From CAVPLU01 sp050012535 (GTDB lineage: Archaea > Thermoproteota > Bathyarchaeia > 40CM-2-53-6): a stretch of DNA of 44,185 bases. Made by a program: the position numbers and the translations under genes. Under the pieces are notes generated by a model. The model searched no databases. It had not been told where the DNA came from and saw only the letters and a program-made list of their open reading frames with translations. Below are positions 15,833-26,313 of this stretch, one piece after another; the stretch's first letter is position 1; every line of letters starts with the position of its first letter. The stretch lies in contig JBEKGZ010000005.1 in NCBI GenBank assembly GCA_050012535.1, forward strand, positions 1-44,185, in the 5' to 3' direction.

Positions 15833-16200
15833 CGTTTCGTCCCCTTCTCGACTAGAAATATCGCGAAGTCGGGGCAGATCTCTTCACATACTCCGCATCC
15901 AACGCACAACGCCGAATCCTTCACTCGGGGTGCATGAACACCTCTAACGTTCAGCTTGGTGCCCTGCTCGAGAACATCTCTGGGGCAGAACTCTATGCAG
16001 AACGAGCAACCTTTGCATCTGTCTTCAAGGACAACGATCTCTACGTCTCTGAGCTTCATTCCTTGAGGAGGCGAGATCGGTCGTCTTCCAGGTCTCTGTG
16101 GAGAGCTCAGCGGCATCATCATGTCAGCCGTGGGGCTCCATTCACTGGAGTCTGGTCCTTGTGGAGGATTGTTAGCGATCAATGCTAATTCTGCCCGCAA
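15829..16200 (-). CDS. korD: 2-oxoacid:ferredoxin oxidoreductase delta subunit, ferredoxin (KorD)
   Basis: A 2x[4Fe-4S] ferredoxin subunit, with CKGCSFCIEFCP and CVGCGVCEEICP separated by about 35 residues. It passes electrons between the TPP site and free ferredoxin. The first 45 residues are proline-rich and not conserved in the family. The start may be TTG at 16200, which would be nearly leaderless relative to a TATA-like TATATG at 16221-16226, or the ATG triplet beginning at 16125. First gene of the korDABC operon. Confidence 0.88.
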   Translation of the reverse strand: MRAELALIANNPPQGPDSSEWSPTADMMMPLSSPQRPGRRPISPPQGMKLRDVEIVVLEDRCKGCSFCIEFCPRDVLEQGTKLNVRGVHAPRVKDSALCVGCGVCEEICPDFAIFLVEKGTKR

Positions 16201-16443
16201 GTATGTTCCGTACTGTCATACATATACCACTCCCTACTACTGTAGTCCTTTTACATACAATTCGAACTTGCTACGCCTAGCGATACATACTCTCAGTAAG
16301 CGGCACGCACAAGTTCAGCGAGATTGGGGAGCGAAGTTCGCTCAGAGAGCGGGAGCCATTTGCGGAAAGTGCGCCTCTCCTTTAGAGGAGGAGTACTTCT
16401 TGCAGCCGGCATCAAGTATATAGAAAGACGGCCACGCAGCGAC
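16201..16443 (-). promoter_or_regulatory. kor operon promoter and possible structured leader
   Basis: Reading on the minus strand, a TATA-like TCTATATACTT lies at 16424-16414 and a second, GGTATATG, at 16228-16221. Between them are two short hairpins: CTCCT-CTAA-AGGAG (about 16374-16387) and GAGCG-AACTT-CGCTC (about 16330-16345). The nearer TATA would start transcription close to TTG 16200. The farther one would give a leader of nearly 200 bases. A 39-codon frame (16293-16412, minus) exists but has no clear support. Confidence 0.4.
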
Positions 16444-16986
16444 TCAGCGAATCCTCCTCAACCAAGAGTACCTGAGCGCTAGGCCTGCTAGTATGCCACC
16501 TGCGTGGGCAAAGAATCCGCCCCCTGCGAATAGGTCAAGTCCGCCCAGGAAGATCATCCCGATGAGCCCTCTAAATCCTCCCGCAGCGGCCAGGAGCCCG
16601 TAGACGGCTCCTGACGCTCCGACGCCGCTGGCACCCGGGAGAAGCAGCAGGAACAATATGTTCCCAACGAGACCGCTTGTGAAGTAAGTGATTAGCCATC
16701 GCCTCACAGAAACTTGCTCCTCTAAGGCTGTCCCGAAGAGTAAGAGAAAGAACACGTTTCCTCCAAGATGCAGCAGGTTCGCGTGAAGAAACATCGATGT
16801 GAAAAGCATCCATACTGCACCATGCCAGACTTCCGCGTTCACCTGAACGAACGGATACACGACGCTCAGATCTGGTTCGAGGAGATTCCCTGAAAGTATG
16901 GCTGTGGTAACGTAGATGATCACGAGAATTGTGGCCATCCACAGACTGGGAGAACCAGCATATCGAGAATCCGCTCTAGAAGTCAA
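16444..16986 (-). CDS. Rhomboid family intramembrane serine protease
   Basis: A 180-residue membrane protease. Rhomboid marks are present: a first span after residue 18, LHANLLHLGGNVFFLLLFG (conserved His and Asn), the nucleophile motif GASGAVYG (GxSG) and FFAHAGGILAG carrying the catalytic His. About six spans fit the basic rhomboid core. It would cleave transmembrane substrates within the membrane. Substrates are unknown. The start is TTG at 16986. Confidence 0.9.
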   Translation of the reverse strand: MTSRADSRYAGSPSLWMATILVIIYVTTAILSGNLLEPDLSVVYPFVQVNAEVWHGAVWMLFTSMFLHANLLHLGGNVFFLLLFGTALEEQVSVRRWLITYFTSGLVGNILFLLLLPGASGVGASGAVYGLLAAAGGFRGLIGMIFLGGLDLFAGGGFFAHAGGILAGLALRYSWLRRIR

Positions 16987-17060
16987 AGTTCACCCTCACC
17001 TCAGGGAGCCAAGTTCTCGGAGCCTTTCGCTGGCGGGATAGGACCCGTCGTGTAGGAATG

Positions 17061-17297
17061 TCAGGCGGATTCCATTACTATGGTTGTGAGGGTTGATCTC
17101 ACCTTGTCGAGTCTTCGTACCTTCCATGTCACGATCTCTTTCAGTTTCTCCATGGTTTCGGCTTCTATTCTTGCAACTAGGTCGTAGACTCCGTAGACGA
17201 GATACGCCTCTTTGACATTTGCAATCCCCTGAAGTTGCTTCAGAACTTCTTGTTCGCCACCTGTATCTATGTTCATGAAAACAAAAGCCATTGGCAT
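17061..17297 (-). CDS. Stand-alone Lrp/AsnC ligand-binding (RAM) domain protein
   Basis: A 78-residue protein made only of the C-terminal RAM domain of Lrp/AsnC regulators: MAFVFMNIDTGGEQEVLKQL, a YLVYGVYDLVARIEA strand-turn-strand and a TLTTIVME end. No DNA-binding helix-turn-helix is present. Such proteins form ring oligomers that bind amino acids, and may modulate full-length Lrp proteins. It lies between the rhomboid gene and the SIMPL gene, all on the minus strand. Confidence 0.88.
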   Translation of the reverse strand: MPMAFVFMNIDTGGEQEVLKQLQGIANVKEAYLVYGVYDLVARIEAETMEKLKEIVTWKVRRLDKVRSTLTTIVMESA

Positions 17298-17420
17298 CGA
17301 ACGTGCCTCAGCTATGTGTTAGGCTCCAATGCATTATGAAGGTTGCCCTCTTTCGAAGGGCGAGAGTATAACATACCTCAAAACGAGTGAAAACGGGAAA
17401 AAGGGTGTTTGGTTCTCGGG

Positions 17421-18173
17421 CTAGGCGAATGCGTAGGCGATTTGGACGTTGACAGTGTATTCTAGCTGTCCTGACATGATAGGAGCCTGAGTTGATCCGC
17501 CTTTGAGATCCATAGCTACAGGTGCGTAGTAGTAGCCTATGCTTACTGAGATTGGGCCAACGAGGTTGACGCCCATTGCGTTCGCGATTGCCTTCGCTCT
17601 GTTGTTGGAATCTTTCACAGCTAGATCGAGTGCTTGTGACTCTGCCTGTTGCGCCTTTGCATCGGATAGCCCGAAGGATACTCCGCTTACGTCGTTTGCT
17701 CCGCTTGAGATTGAAAGGTCAAGCATCTTGCCGAGTGCACTTACGTCGTTGACTGTCACGCGGATCGAGTGCCTTAGTGAGTAGCCGACGAGTATCGGCA
17801 TCTTGCCGGGATCCTTTGAATCCTGATAGATCGGGCTTAGCGAGAACTCAACCGTCTGTATGTCCTTATCGGCAATTCCCGCGTTCTTGAGCGCGGAGAT
17901 GACTTTCGCCATCGCGTCGTTGTCTTGCTGCTCAGCCTGAGCTGCAGTTGCTGCTTGTGTAACGACAGAAGCGGTGAACCAGCCTATGTCAGGGCTCATC
18001 GAGACGGTTCCAGTGCCGCTGACTGAGATTGTCTTCTGCTCAGTTCCAGATTGCGGAGCCACAGGTGCCGGTTTCATGTATGAGGAATAGATCGCGACGC
18101 CGGCTAGAAGAGCTACCACTACTACAAGGATCAAGACAAGTCCAAATAGCCGCTTCTCGTGTGTTTCGCTCAT
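17421..18173 (-). CDS. SIMPL (DUF541) domain protein, membrane-anchored
   Basis: A 250-residue exported protein. A basic start and hydrophobic span at about 9-30 act as signal or anchor, followed by the SIMPL domain: ISVSGTGTVSMSPDIGWF, repeated AKVISALK/ALDLAVKDSNNRAKAIA helices and a C-terminal strand LEYTVNVQIAYAFA. Bacterial relatives are periplasmic or surface proteins of poorly defined role. The Ala/Gln-rich helix AATAAQAEQQ is typical. ATG start at 18173. Confidence 0.88.
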   Translation of the reverse strand: MSETHEKRLFGLVLILVVVVALLAGVAIYSSYMKPAPVAPQSGTEQKTISVSGTGTVSMSPDIGWFTASVVTQAATAAQAEQQDNDAMAKVISALKNAGIADKDIQTVEFSLSPIYQDSKDPGKMPILVGYSLRHSIRVTVNDVSALGKMLDLSISSGANDVSGVSFGLSDAKAQQAESQALDLAVKDSNNRAKAIANAMGVNLVGPISVSIGYYYAPVAMDLKGGSTQAPIMSGQLEYTVNVQIAYAFA

Positions 18174-18388
18174 TCAATTCATCTCCATCATCATTTGTGA
18201 TGTTGCCGCATACTGCGTCGCCCTTGATATGAATCCAAGCGTTCGAACATGCTGTTCTAAGGATTGACACCTTGCTGAGTCCCCAAATGACCCGTGCCTC
18301 CCACCCATGAGGACGTTCGTGACGACGGGAGCGTCAAGGCTTATTTCCATAGAAGCATAGTGCAAGACAGCCCAAGACGGCGAACAGC

Positions 18389-18820
18389 TTGTTCAACATC
18401 AACATCGCGAGCATAGTACTAGACCGAATCTCCGCCGACGTAAGGCGCCCGTATGAGCGCATCGGGCTATTGATCGGATCCTTCCTCAACGACGGACTAT
18501 GGGTAAACGACATCGTAATCGGGGGAGACAGTGATTCGGAGACATCATGCGTGCTCCCCCCAGACAAGCTGGCCAGAGTCGCTGACGACATAGTAAGAGG
18601 AAAGATTGAAGGAAGAATCGTTGGCTGGTATCACTCTCATCCCGGTTACGGCATATTCATGTCAGAAATCGACATGAACACGCAGGGCAAGCTACTGCAA
18701 TTCTCACCATTCATCATTGCCCTAGTTGCCGATCCGGAGATAAATCAGTTCGGAATCTGGGCGCTCGAACCCGACGAAGGGGTCGTGCTGGTCTCAGGCG
18801 AGTATATCCGCATCATCTAA
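18389..18820 (+). CDS. JAB/MPN (JAMM) metalloprotease, Rpn11-like
   Basis: A 143-residue single-domain JAMM isopeptidase. All zinc-site residues are present: Glu23, then HSH at 82-84, Ser92 and Asp95 in the exact HxH-x7-S-x2-D pattern. The stretch VGWYHSHPGYGIFMSEIDMN closely resembles the active site of eukaryotic Rpn11. It likely removes a ubiquitin-like or SAMP modifier. The start is TTG at 18389. The gene converges on the HD gene, with an 8-base overlap of the 3' ends. No E1, E2 or ubiquitin-like gene is visible in the window. Confidence 0.9.
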   Translation: MFNINIASIVLDRISADVRRPYERIGLLIGSFLNDGLWVNDIVIGGDSDSETSCVLPPDKLARVADDIVRGKIEGRIVGWYHSHPGYGIFMSEIDMNTQGKLLQFSPFIIALVADPEINQFGIWALEPDEGVVLVSGEYIRII

Positions 18821-19451
18821 CCACAATACGCTTTGACCTTGCCTGTCTAGGCTTGCTCCGAAGCCTCGTTCTGATTCGCTGCAGCTGACGTGACCATTCT
18901 TCGGCGAGCGGAAGTTTGTACTTCACCAACTTCGATCTGGTCTCCCTCCAGATGGGGTTGAGAGTGGCCTTTGAGTATCCCATTCTCTCGTACTCGATCA
19001 CCTGAAGCAGAAGGTCTAGAGCGTCAGCGCAGTGTACTATCCTCGCCTCAAGCGAGTTTGAGGAAGTGTAGTCCCCAATGGTTGTCCTGAATGTGTCCGC
19101 TAGCCGGTCGTTCTGAAGATCCGCTAGGACGCGAGAGGTTGCCTTCTCTTCGAGGCCTGTCTTCATTCGGGAGCCCTTTCTGCCAAGGTACCGTAGGTAC
19201 GCTTTGCTGATATCGAATGTTAGGGATTCCGAGAGGTCGTGGAGGAGCGCCATCTTCAACACTTGTTCCACATCCACTTCCTGTTTCCGCACTCGCATGA
19301 TCTCAGACATCGTGAGGGCAATCACGGCGACCGAATAGGAATGTGAAGATACAGATTCGATGTCGTGTTTGCCGATTCTGTATGTTATCCAGCCGCTTCT
19401 CGGAATACGTTTCAGGCTCATAACATCGTCAAGGAACTTGACTGGAATCAA
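18813..19451 (-). CDS. HD-domain phosphohydrolase, YfbR/HDDC2-like 5'-deoxynucleotidase
   Basis: A 212-residue HD protein. Motifs in order: LKRIPRSGW, ESVSSHSYSVAVIAL (first His), LLHDLSESLTFDI (HD pair) and IVHCADALDLLLQ (final Asp). This layout is that of the YfbR/HDDC2 family, whose members dephosphorylate deoxynucleoside 5'-monophosphates. The start is TTG at 19451, so the conserved N-terminus FLDDVMSLKRIPR is kept; an ATG ten codons later would lose part of it. The C-terminal tail is very basic. Confidence 0.85.
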   Translation of the reverse strand: MIPVKFLDDVMSLKRIPRSGWITYRIGKHDIESVSSHSYSVAVIALTMSEIMRVRKQEVDVEQVLKMALLHDLSESLTFDISKAYLRYLGRKGSRMKTGLEEKATSRVLADLQNDRLADTFRTTIGDYTSSNSLEARIVHCADALDLLLQVIEYERMGYSKATLNPIWRETRSKLVKYKLPLAEEWSRQLQRIRTRLRSKPRQARSKRIVVR

Positions 19452-19587
19452 GCAGACGAAGCCCTCATTTCCAAGCGAACCTCAGCTGTCATGAGATATA
19501 ACTCTGCAACCAGATCAACGAAGACAAGCAAACTCTCGGGAAGCGTTAATACACTCACTTTGAGCATCGAAAGCTCGTGATTCTCTC

Positions 19588-20583
19588 TTGGGCACAGTGG
19601 ATGAAGGTGCGCGAATAGCAGTTGAGATCTGCATGGGAGTCAAGCCAGGCGAGCACGTGTTCATAGTGACAGACTCTTTCACACGTAGGATCGGGGAAGC
19701 GCTTAGACGAGCAGCTGAGAAGGCTACCCCGGGAAATGTGAAGATTGTATTCTTGGAGGATCTCGGCAAGCGTCCCTTGACATCACTTCCCAAGCCTTTA
19801 GAGGAGTCTATTCCTTGGGCGAACGTGACGTTCTACGCCGCACGAAGTATGGGCGGCGAACTGGGCCTAAGGATGCCATTCATCAAGCTCGCAAAACACT
19901 ACGCAAGGCACGGACACATGCCCTCAGTGAACGAGCAGTTGATGGAAGAAGGCATGTGCGCTGACTACGAGAAGATATCTGAACTCACGAAACGGATTCA
20001 CCAACGTGTGGCGACCGCAAAGAAGGCACGTGTCACAACCGCCGCCGGATCTGACTTGGCCGTTGAGTTCTCTCCTGAGTGGAGATGGAAGCTGTCCGAC
20101 GGTATCTTCCGAAAGAAGGGAGACTGGGGCAACCTCCCTGATGGCGAGCTGTACACGGCCGCTTGGAAAGCAGAGGGAACAATAGTAGCTGACGAGCTAG
20201 GTGACTGGTTCAGCGACAAGTATGGTGTCCTGGAAAGATGGCCCGTCACGATAAACGTGAGGGACTCGCGAGTCGACCTGTCCTCAATCAGATGCTCCAA
20301 CGAAGAGCTGCAGACCGAATTGGTGAAGTATCTTCAGACAGACAAGAACAGCACGAGACTAGGCGAGTTCGCAATCGGCACGAACATGTCCCTGACGAAG
20401 CTTATTGGAAATCTGCTTCAAGATGAGAAGTTTCCGACTATCCATGTCGCTTTTGGCGATCCCTATCCGGATGAGACAGGCGCAGACTGGGAATCGCGAA
20501 CCCATATCGACGCGATCATGAAAGATGCCACCTTGTGGGTGGACGATAGTAAACTGATGGAGAAGGGACACTTCCTGCTCTAA
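19588..20583 (+). CDS. M29-like (AmpS/thermophilic) aminopeptidase
   Basis: A 331-residue protein resembling the M29 family of metal-dependent aminopeptidases, somewhat shorter than the usual 370 to 410 residues. The N-terminal part (VKPGEHVFIVTDSFTRRIGE) resembles the nucleotide-fold half. The C-terminal half holds WGNLPDGELYTA, LGEFAIGTN, IHVAFGDPYPDETGADWESR, HIDAIM and LWVDD, which carry the Glu, His and Asp metal ligands of the family. The start is TTG at 19588. The family call is good, but activity of this shortened branch is not assured. Confidence 0.8.
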   Translation: MGTVDEGARIAVEICMGVKPGEHVFIVTDSFTRRIGEALRRAAEKATPGNVKIVFLEDLGKRPLTSLPKPLEESIPWANVTFYAARSMGGELGLRMPFIKLAKHYARHGHMPSVNEQLMEEGMCADYEKISELTKRIHQRVATAKKARVTTAAGSDLAVEFSPEWRWKLSDGIFRKKGDWGNLPDGELYTAAWKAEGTIVADELGDWFSDKYGVLERWPVTINVRDSRVDLSSIRCSNEELQTELVKYLQTDKNSTRLGEFAIGTNMSLTKLIGNLLQDEKFPTIHVAFGDPYPDETGADWESRTHIDAIMKDATLWVDDSKLMEKGHFLL

Positions 20584-20589
20584 GCGACT

Positions 20590-20745
20590 TCATTCCGCGG
20601 CGGCTAGTTGCATCAGCATTTGCTCAATTCTGACTGTGCAATCCATGAGCTGCTCGCTGTTGAGTCTCATTTCGTCAAGAGATATCATACGCTGATCACT
20701 TGGAGAATCGCCGGCCGCCGAGTATAAGCGAGAGAGTTGAATCAA
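20590..20745 (-). CDS. Possible small protein before the ATP synthase genes
   Basis: A minus-strand frame of 51 codons from TTG at 20745, or 32 codons from ATG at 20688. It reads like helical coding sequence (DEMRLNSEQLMDCTVRIEQM). No ribosome site or family match is evident. It lies in the roughly 330-base gap between the aminopeptidase and atpA and could be a chance frame. Confidence 0.3.
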   Translation of the reverse strand: MIQLSRLYSAAGDSPSDQRMISLDEMRLNSEQLMDCTVRIEQMLMQLAAAE

Positions 20746-20913
20746 AGTACTCCATCATGCTCGCCATGGGTAGAATGTCCTGTCCGCGAGTGTCTGTCCG
20801 ACATCTCTCGATGCGACGCCTCGCTCGACTTCGATTCTGGAAATGCTTAATTGCGATGCAAATCGTACCAACACCGTTCCAATAGAATAAAGCACTCAGC
20901 TCGGTCGATTCAC

Positions 20914-22704
20914 TTGTATAAGCCAGGAGTCATCGAGAGAATCACAGGCCCCGTCGTCGTGGCCCATGACATGCTAGGTGCCCAGATGTACGAGCTCGTA
21001 AAAGTGGCCACCTTGGGTCTCATAGGAGAAGTCATACGAGTCGAGGGCGAGAAAGCGACCATTCAAGTCTACGAAGAGACCGCTGGCATCAAACCTGGCG
21101 AACATGTGGAAAGGACCGGAAAACCCCTCTCCGTCGAATTAGGCCCAGGCATGATCAATCAGATCTACGACGGAATACAACGACCACTCCCAACCCTTGT
21201 CGAGACTGCAGGGACATTCATCACCCGCGGCGCCACATCACCGGCACTCGACCGGAAAAAGACCTGGCGTTTCATACCAAGGGTGATGCCCGGCCAGAAG
21301 ATCGTGGGAGGAGACATACTTGGAGATGTATCAGAGACTGTGCTTGTCACCCAGCGTATTCTCGCTCCTCCAAACGTGGCGGGCACGGTCAAGTCGATTG
21401 TGAAGGAGAGCAACTACAGTGTCACAGATGATATCGCTGAAGTCGAGACCCAAAACGGGCTCGCCAAGGTTCAGCTCATGCACACGTGGCCCGTTAGACG
21501 GGCACGCCCGGTCAAATCGAAGCTTCCTCCGGTTGTGCCGCTCGTCACAGGCCAACGAATAATGGACTTCCTATTTCCAATAGCAAAGGGCGGAACCGCT
21601 GCAATCCCCGGGGGATTCGGTACCGGGAAGACGGTGATGCAGCAACAGCTCGCCAAGTGGGCTGACGCCGAAATCATAGTCTATGTTGGATGTGGTGAAC
21701 GCGGCAACGAGATGACCGAGGTCCTCGAGACATTTCCCGAGCTCAAGGACCCGAGAAGCGGGCAGCCACTCATGGCTCGGACGATACTAGTCGCTAATAC
21801 ATCGAACATGCCAATTGCCGCAAGAGAAGCGAGCGTCTACACAGGCATCACGATGGCAGAGTACTTCAGAGACATGGGATACGATGTGGCGTTGATGGCC
21901 GACTCCACTTCTCGATGGGCAGAGGCACTCCGCGAGATCTCCGGCAGACTGGAGGAAATGCCCGGCGAGGAGGGATACCCTGCTTACTTGGCTTCGAAGC
22001 TAGCGGAATTCTACGAACGCGCAGGGCGAGTAGAAGTCATTGGCAGCGAGCAACGAACCGGCTCAATATCTGCCGTGGGTGCGGTCTCACCGTCGGGCGG
22101 AGACTTCTCGGAGCCTGTCACGCAGAATACGCTTCGAATCACGAAGGTCTTCTGGGCTCTGAGCAAGTCGCTCGCCGAGAGACGCCATTTTCCAGCCATC
22201 GACTGGTTGACGAGCTACTCGCTCTACCTTGACTCAGTCGAGGAATGGTATGAGCAGAAGACCAAGCAACCCTGGAAACACATTCGGCAAGATGCGATGT
22301 CGCTTTTGCAGAAAGATGAGGAGCTGAGAGAGATCGTGATGCTCGTTGGCCCAGATGCGCTCTCAGAGAGTCAAAAGGCAACGCTTGAAGCCGCTCGCAT
22401 GATCAAGGAAGACTTTCTCATTCAGAGCGCCCTGCATCCGGTCGACAGCTACTGCTCTCCTGAGAAGACAACTGCCATGATGAGGCTGATCATGAAGTTT
22501 CACGAGAAGATGGAGAAGGCTGTGGAGGGCGGGGTAGCGCTTCAACGGGTCCTCGACCTTCCTGTTAGACAGGAGATCGCGCGGTGCAAGATCGAACCCT
22601 CGGAGCGGTTTGACGAGGTCGCGGCAAGGATCGAAGGGAACTTAGGCGAACAGTTCACCAAACTAACGGCTGAGACTCCTAGCTCGGAGGTGCCGCAAGC
22701 CTGA
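20914..22704 (+). CDS. atpA: A-type ATP synthase catalytic subunit A
   Basis: The nucleotide-hydrolysing subunit of the archaeal A1AO ATP synthase. TTG at 20914 gives a family-like start (LYKPGVIERITGPVVVAHDM), about 596 residues. The frame is open 21 codons further upstream, but those residues are not conserved. The Walker A motif GGFGTGKT lies near residue 235, with ADSTSRWAEALREISGRLEE later; the non-homologous insert typical of the A/V-type subunit is also present. An A/T-rich AATAGAATAAAG lies about 28 bases upstream, consistent with a near-leaderless transcript. First gene of an A-B-D cluster. Confidence 0.95.
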   Translation: MYKPGVIERITGPVVVAHDMLGAQMYELVKVATLGLIGEVIRVEGEKATIQVYEETAGIKPGEHVERTGKPLSVELGPGMINQIYDGIQRPLPTLVETAGTFITRGATSPALDRKKTWRFIPRVMPGQKIVGGDILGDVSETVLVTQRILAPPNVAGTVKSIVKESNYSVTDDIAEVETQNGLAKVQLMHTWPVRRARPVKSKLPPVVPLVTGQRIMDFLFPIAKGGTAAIPGGFGTGKTVMQQQLAKWADAEIIVYVGCGERGNEMTEVLETFPELKDPRSGQPLMARTILVANTSNMPIAAREASVYTGITMAEYFRDMGYDVALMADSTSRWAEALREISGRLEEMPGEEGYPAYLASKLAEFYERAGRVEVIGSEQRTGSISAVGAVSPSGGDFSEPVTQNTLRITKVFWALSKSLAERRHFPAIDWLTSYSLYLDSVEEWYEQKTKQPWKHIRQDAMSLLQKDEELREIVMLVGPDALSESQKATLEAARMIKEDFLIQSALHPVDSYCSPEKTTAMMRLIMKFHEKMEKAVEGGVALQRVLDLPVRQEIARCKIEPSERFDEVAARIEGNLGEQFTKLTAETPSSEVPQA

Positions 22705-24101
22705 GCCTTATTCTCAGAGAGTACAAGACGGTCACGCGAATCTCGGGGCCGTTGCTGTTCGTGGAGGCCGTGAAGGATGTCGGCTACAATGAGCTCGTTA
22801 GAGTCATCGCATCTGATGGTTCCGAGCGTAGAGGACAGATCTTAGAAGTAAGCGACAAGATGGCTGTGGTTCAGGTCTTCGAAGGCACGTCAGGCCTTGA
22901 CATCGAAGGAACCGCGGTCAGATTCACAGGCGAAACAATCAAGCTCCCGGTCTCATCCGATATGCTTGGAAGAGTATTCGACGGCAGCGGCACACCAATC
23001 GATGGCGGTCCGAACATAATTCCCGAGGAGTATTGGGATGTACACGGTGCACCGATCAACCCGTGCGCGAGAACCTACCCAAGAGAATTTATCCAGACCG
23101 GAATCTCCGCCATAGACGGAATGAACACACTCGTCCGAGGACAGAAGCTACCCTTCTTCTCCGGTGCGGGGCTTCCACATAATGCGGTTGCCGCTCAGGT
23201 GGCTAGACAGGCTCGAGTTCGAGGTACAGGCGAGACCTTCGCGATCGTCTTCGCGGCCATCGGCATCACAGCCGACGAAGCCCGATTCTTCCGGGAGGAC
23301 TTCGAGAAACAAGGCGCCTTTGAACATGTCACAATGTTCGTCAACTTGGCTGACGATCCCGCAATCGAGAGAATCATCACGCCACGAGTTGCGCTCACGG
23401 CCGCTGAGTTCTTCGCCTTCAAACTCGGTATGCACGTACTGGTCATATTGACGGACATGACGAACTATGCGGAAGCGCTTCGCGAGATCTCAGCCGCTCG
23501 AGAGGAAGTGCCTGGAAGACGAGGCTATCCGGGCTACATGTACACTGACCTATCAACAATCTATGAGCGAGCTGGAAGAACGCATACGGGTAAGGGCTCG
23601 ATCACGCAGATGCCCATTCTGACTATGCCGCATGATGACATCACTCACCCGATCGCCGATCTGACTGGATACATCACCGAAGGGCAACTGATCGTTGATA
23701 GGGGCCTTCACAGGCGCGGCATCTACCCCCCAATCGACGTGTCACCCTCACTGTCACGACTCATGAGGGAGGGGATAGGCAAGAGTCGCACCCGGGAAGA
23801 CCACAGAGAGGTCTCCGACCAACTGTATTATTCGTATGCGGAGGGGCGAGCGTTCCGAGACCTCGTCGCCGTGATCGGAGAAGAAGCGCTCTCAACGAGA
23901 GACAAGCTGTACCTGAATTTCGCCGACGCTTTCGAGAGACGGTTCGTCAACCAAGGCGAGTACGAGAACAGAGACATCGAACAGACTCTCGACCTCGGCT
24001 GGGACCTACTCTCCATGGTACCCGAAGTCGAACTGAAACGGATTGACCCGTCAACGATCGCGAAGTATCATCCCGCTCACAGAGACAAGGGCATCGCGTA
24101 A
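22701..24101 (+). CDS. atpB: A-type ATP synthase subunit B, apparent CTG start
   Basis: The non-catalytic nucleotide-binding subunit that alternates with subunit A in the A1 ring. The first ordinary start, TTG at 22752, cuts into the conserved N-terminus. The upstream frame encodes SLILREYKTVTRISGPLLFV, matching the family start (M-S-L-x-x-x-E-Y-K-T-V). A CTG at 22701 precedes it, overlapping the atpA stop as CTGA, with GGAGGTG 8 bases upstream. From CTG the protein has 466 residues, the normal length. As in other B subunits the P-loop is degenerate. The stop TAA shares bases with the atpD ATG. Confidence 0.94.
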   Translation: MSLILREYKTVTRISGPLLFVEAVKDVGYNELVRVIASDGSERRGQILEVSDKMAVVQVFEGTSGLDIEGTAVRFTGETIKLPVSSDMLGRVFDGSGTPIDGGPNIIPEEYWDVHGAPINPCARTYPREFIQTGISAIDGMNTLVRGQKLPFFSGAGLPHNAVAAQVARQARVRGTGETFAIVFAAIGITADEARFFREDFEKQGAFEHVTMFVNLADDPAIERIITPRVALTAAEFFAFKLGMHVLVILTDMTNYAEALREISAAREEVPGRRGYPGYMYTDLSTIYERAGRTHTGKGSITQMPILTMPHDDITHPIADLTGYITEGQLIVDRGLHRRGIYPPIDVSPSLSRLMREGIGKSRTREDHREVSDQLYYSYAEGRAFRDLVAVIGEEALSTRDKLYLNFADAFERRFVNQGEYENRDIEQTLDLGWDLLSMVPEVELKRIDPSTIAKYHPAHRDKGIA

Positions 24102-24745
24102 TGTCAGAAGTCATTCCGGGTATTCACCCGACAAGAATGGAATTGCTCGCCCTGAGAAAGAGGCGAGACATCGCAGAACGAGGTAGAGACCTGCTAAGAG
24201 AGAAACTCGACGCGCTAATGATTGAATTGTTCGAGAACGTGCGTCAGATAGCGGAGCTGCGGGAACGCTCGCACGCACTCCTTCGAGAAGCGTATGACCT
24301 CTTCACAGAAGCGGGGATGGTGCACGGCCTAGCGAGGCTGGAGCAGTTCGCCTTAGGGGTTGAGGATCGTTTCGAGCTTGACACGAAGACGAGAAATGTG
24401 ATCGGTGTCACCCTACCGGAAGTGCAAGTCAAGGTCTCGCCGATCAGGACAGCGCCATACAATCTGCTCGCAACATCCGCAAAACTTGACGAGGCTACAA
24501 TGAAGATGACGGAAGCAGTCAAGGCGATTACGGAACTGTCGAGCGCAGAAGCCTCAACCCGAAAACTCGCAGAAGCCATAGCCTCAACAAAGAGACGTGT
24601 CAACTCCCTCGATTATGTAATTATTCCGCGGGTTCTTCACTCGATCAGATACATTCAGATGCACCTAGAGGAACGCGAACGCGAAGACTTCTTCAGACTG
24701 AAAAGGATAAAGAGCCGGATGCAGAAAAAGGGAAGCACGGCCTAG
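24101..24745 (+). CDS. atpD: A-type ATP synthase subunit D
   Basis: A 214-residue coiled-coil central-stalk subunit. The conserved start GIHPTRMELLALRKRRDIAERGRD-type helix (split here for length) and the C-terminal helix RRVNSLDYVIIPRVLHSIRY identify it. It couples rotation to catalysis. ATG at 24101 overlaps the atpB TAA. The stop is followed within a few bases by a T-run (GTTTTTCC), a plausible terminator. Subunits E, C, F, I and K are not in the window. Confidence 0.93.
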   Translation: MSEVIPGIHPTRMELLALRKRRDIAERGRDLLREKLDALMIELFENVRQIAELRERSHALLREAYDLFTEAGMVHGLARLEQFALGVEDRFELDTKTRNVIGVTLPEVQVKVSPIRTAPYNLLATSAKLDEATMKMTEAVKAITELSSAEASTRKLAEAIASTKRRVNSLDYVIIPRVLHSIRYIQMHLEEREREDFFRLKRIKSRMQKKGSTA

Positions 24746-24870
24746 CTGTTTTTCCGTCGAGGTAGATTCCACTCTACGAATAGCATTGGTGTTGTGTTGC
24801 GTTACTGATGCCTTGCACACGCCGTTGCTCTCGTCTTTGGCACATTTGCAGTTAGCCTAAGCAGTCGCGT

Positions 24871-26313
<1,443 letters not shown>

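Noticed and set aside
16293..16412. 39-codon minus-strand frame before korD
   Set aside because: Its ATG lies only a few bases after the TATA-like element, too close to be transcribed from it, and the peptide is not recognisable.
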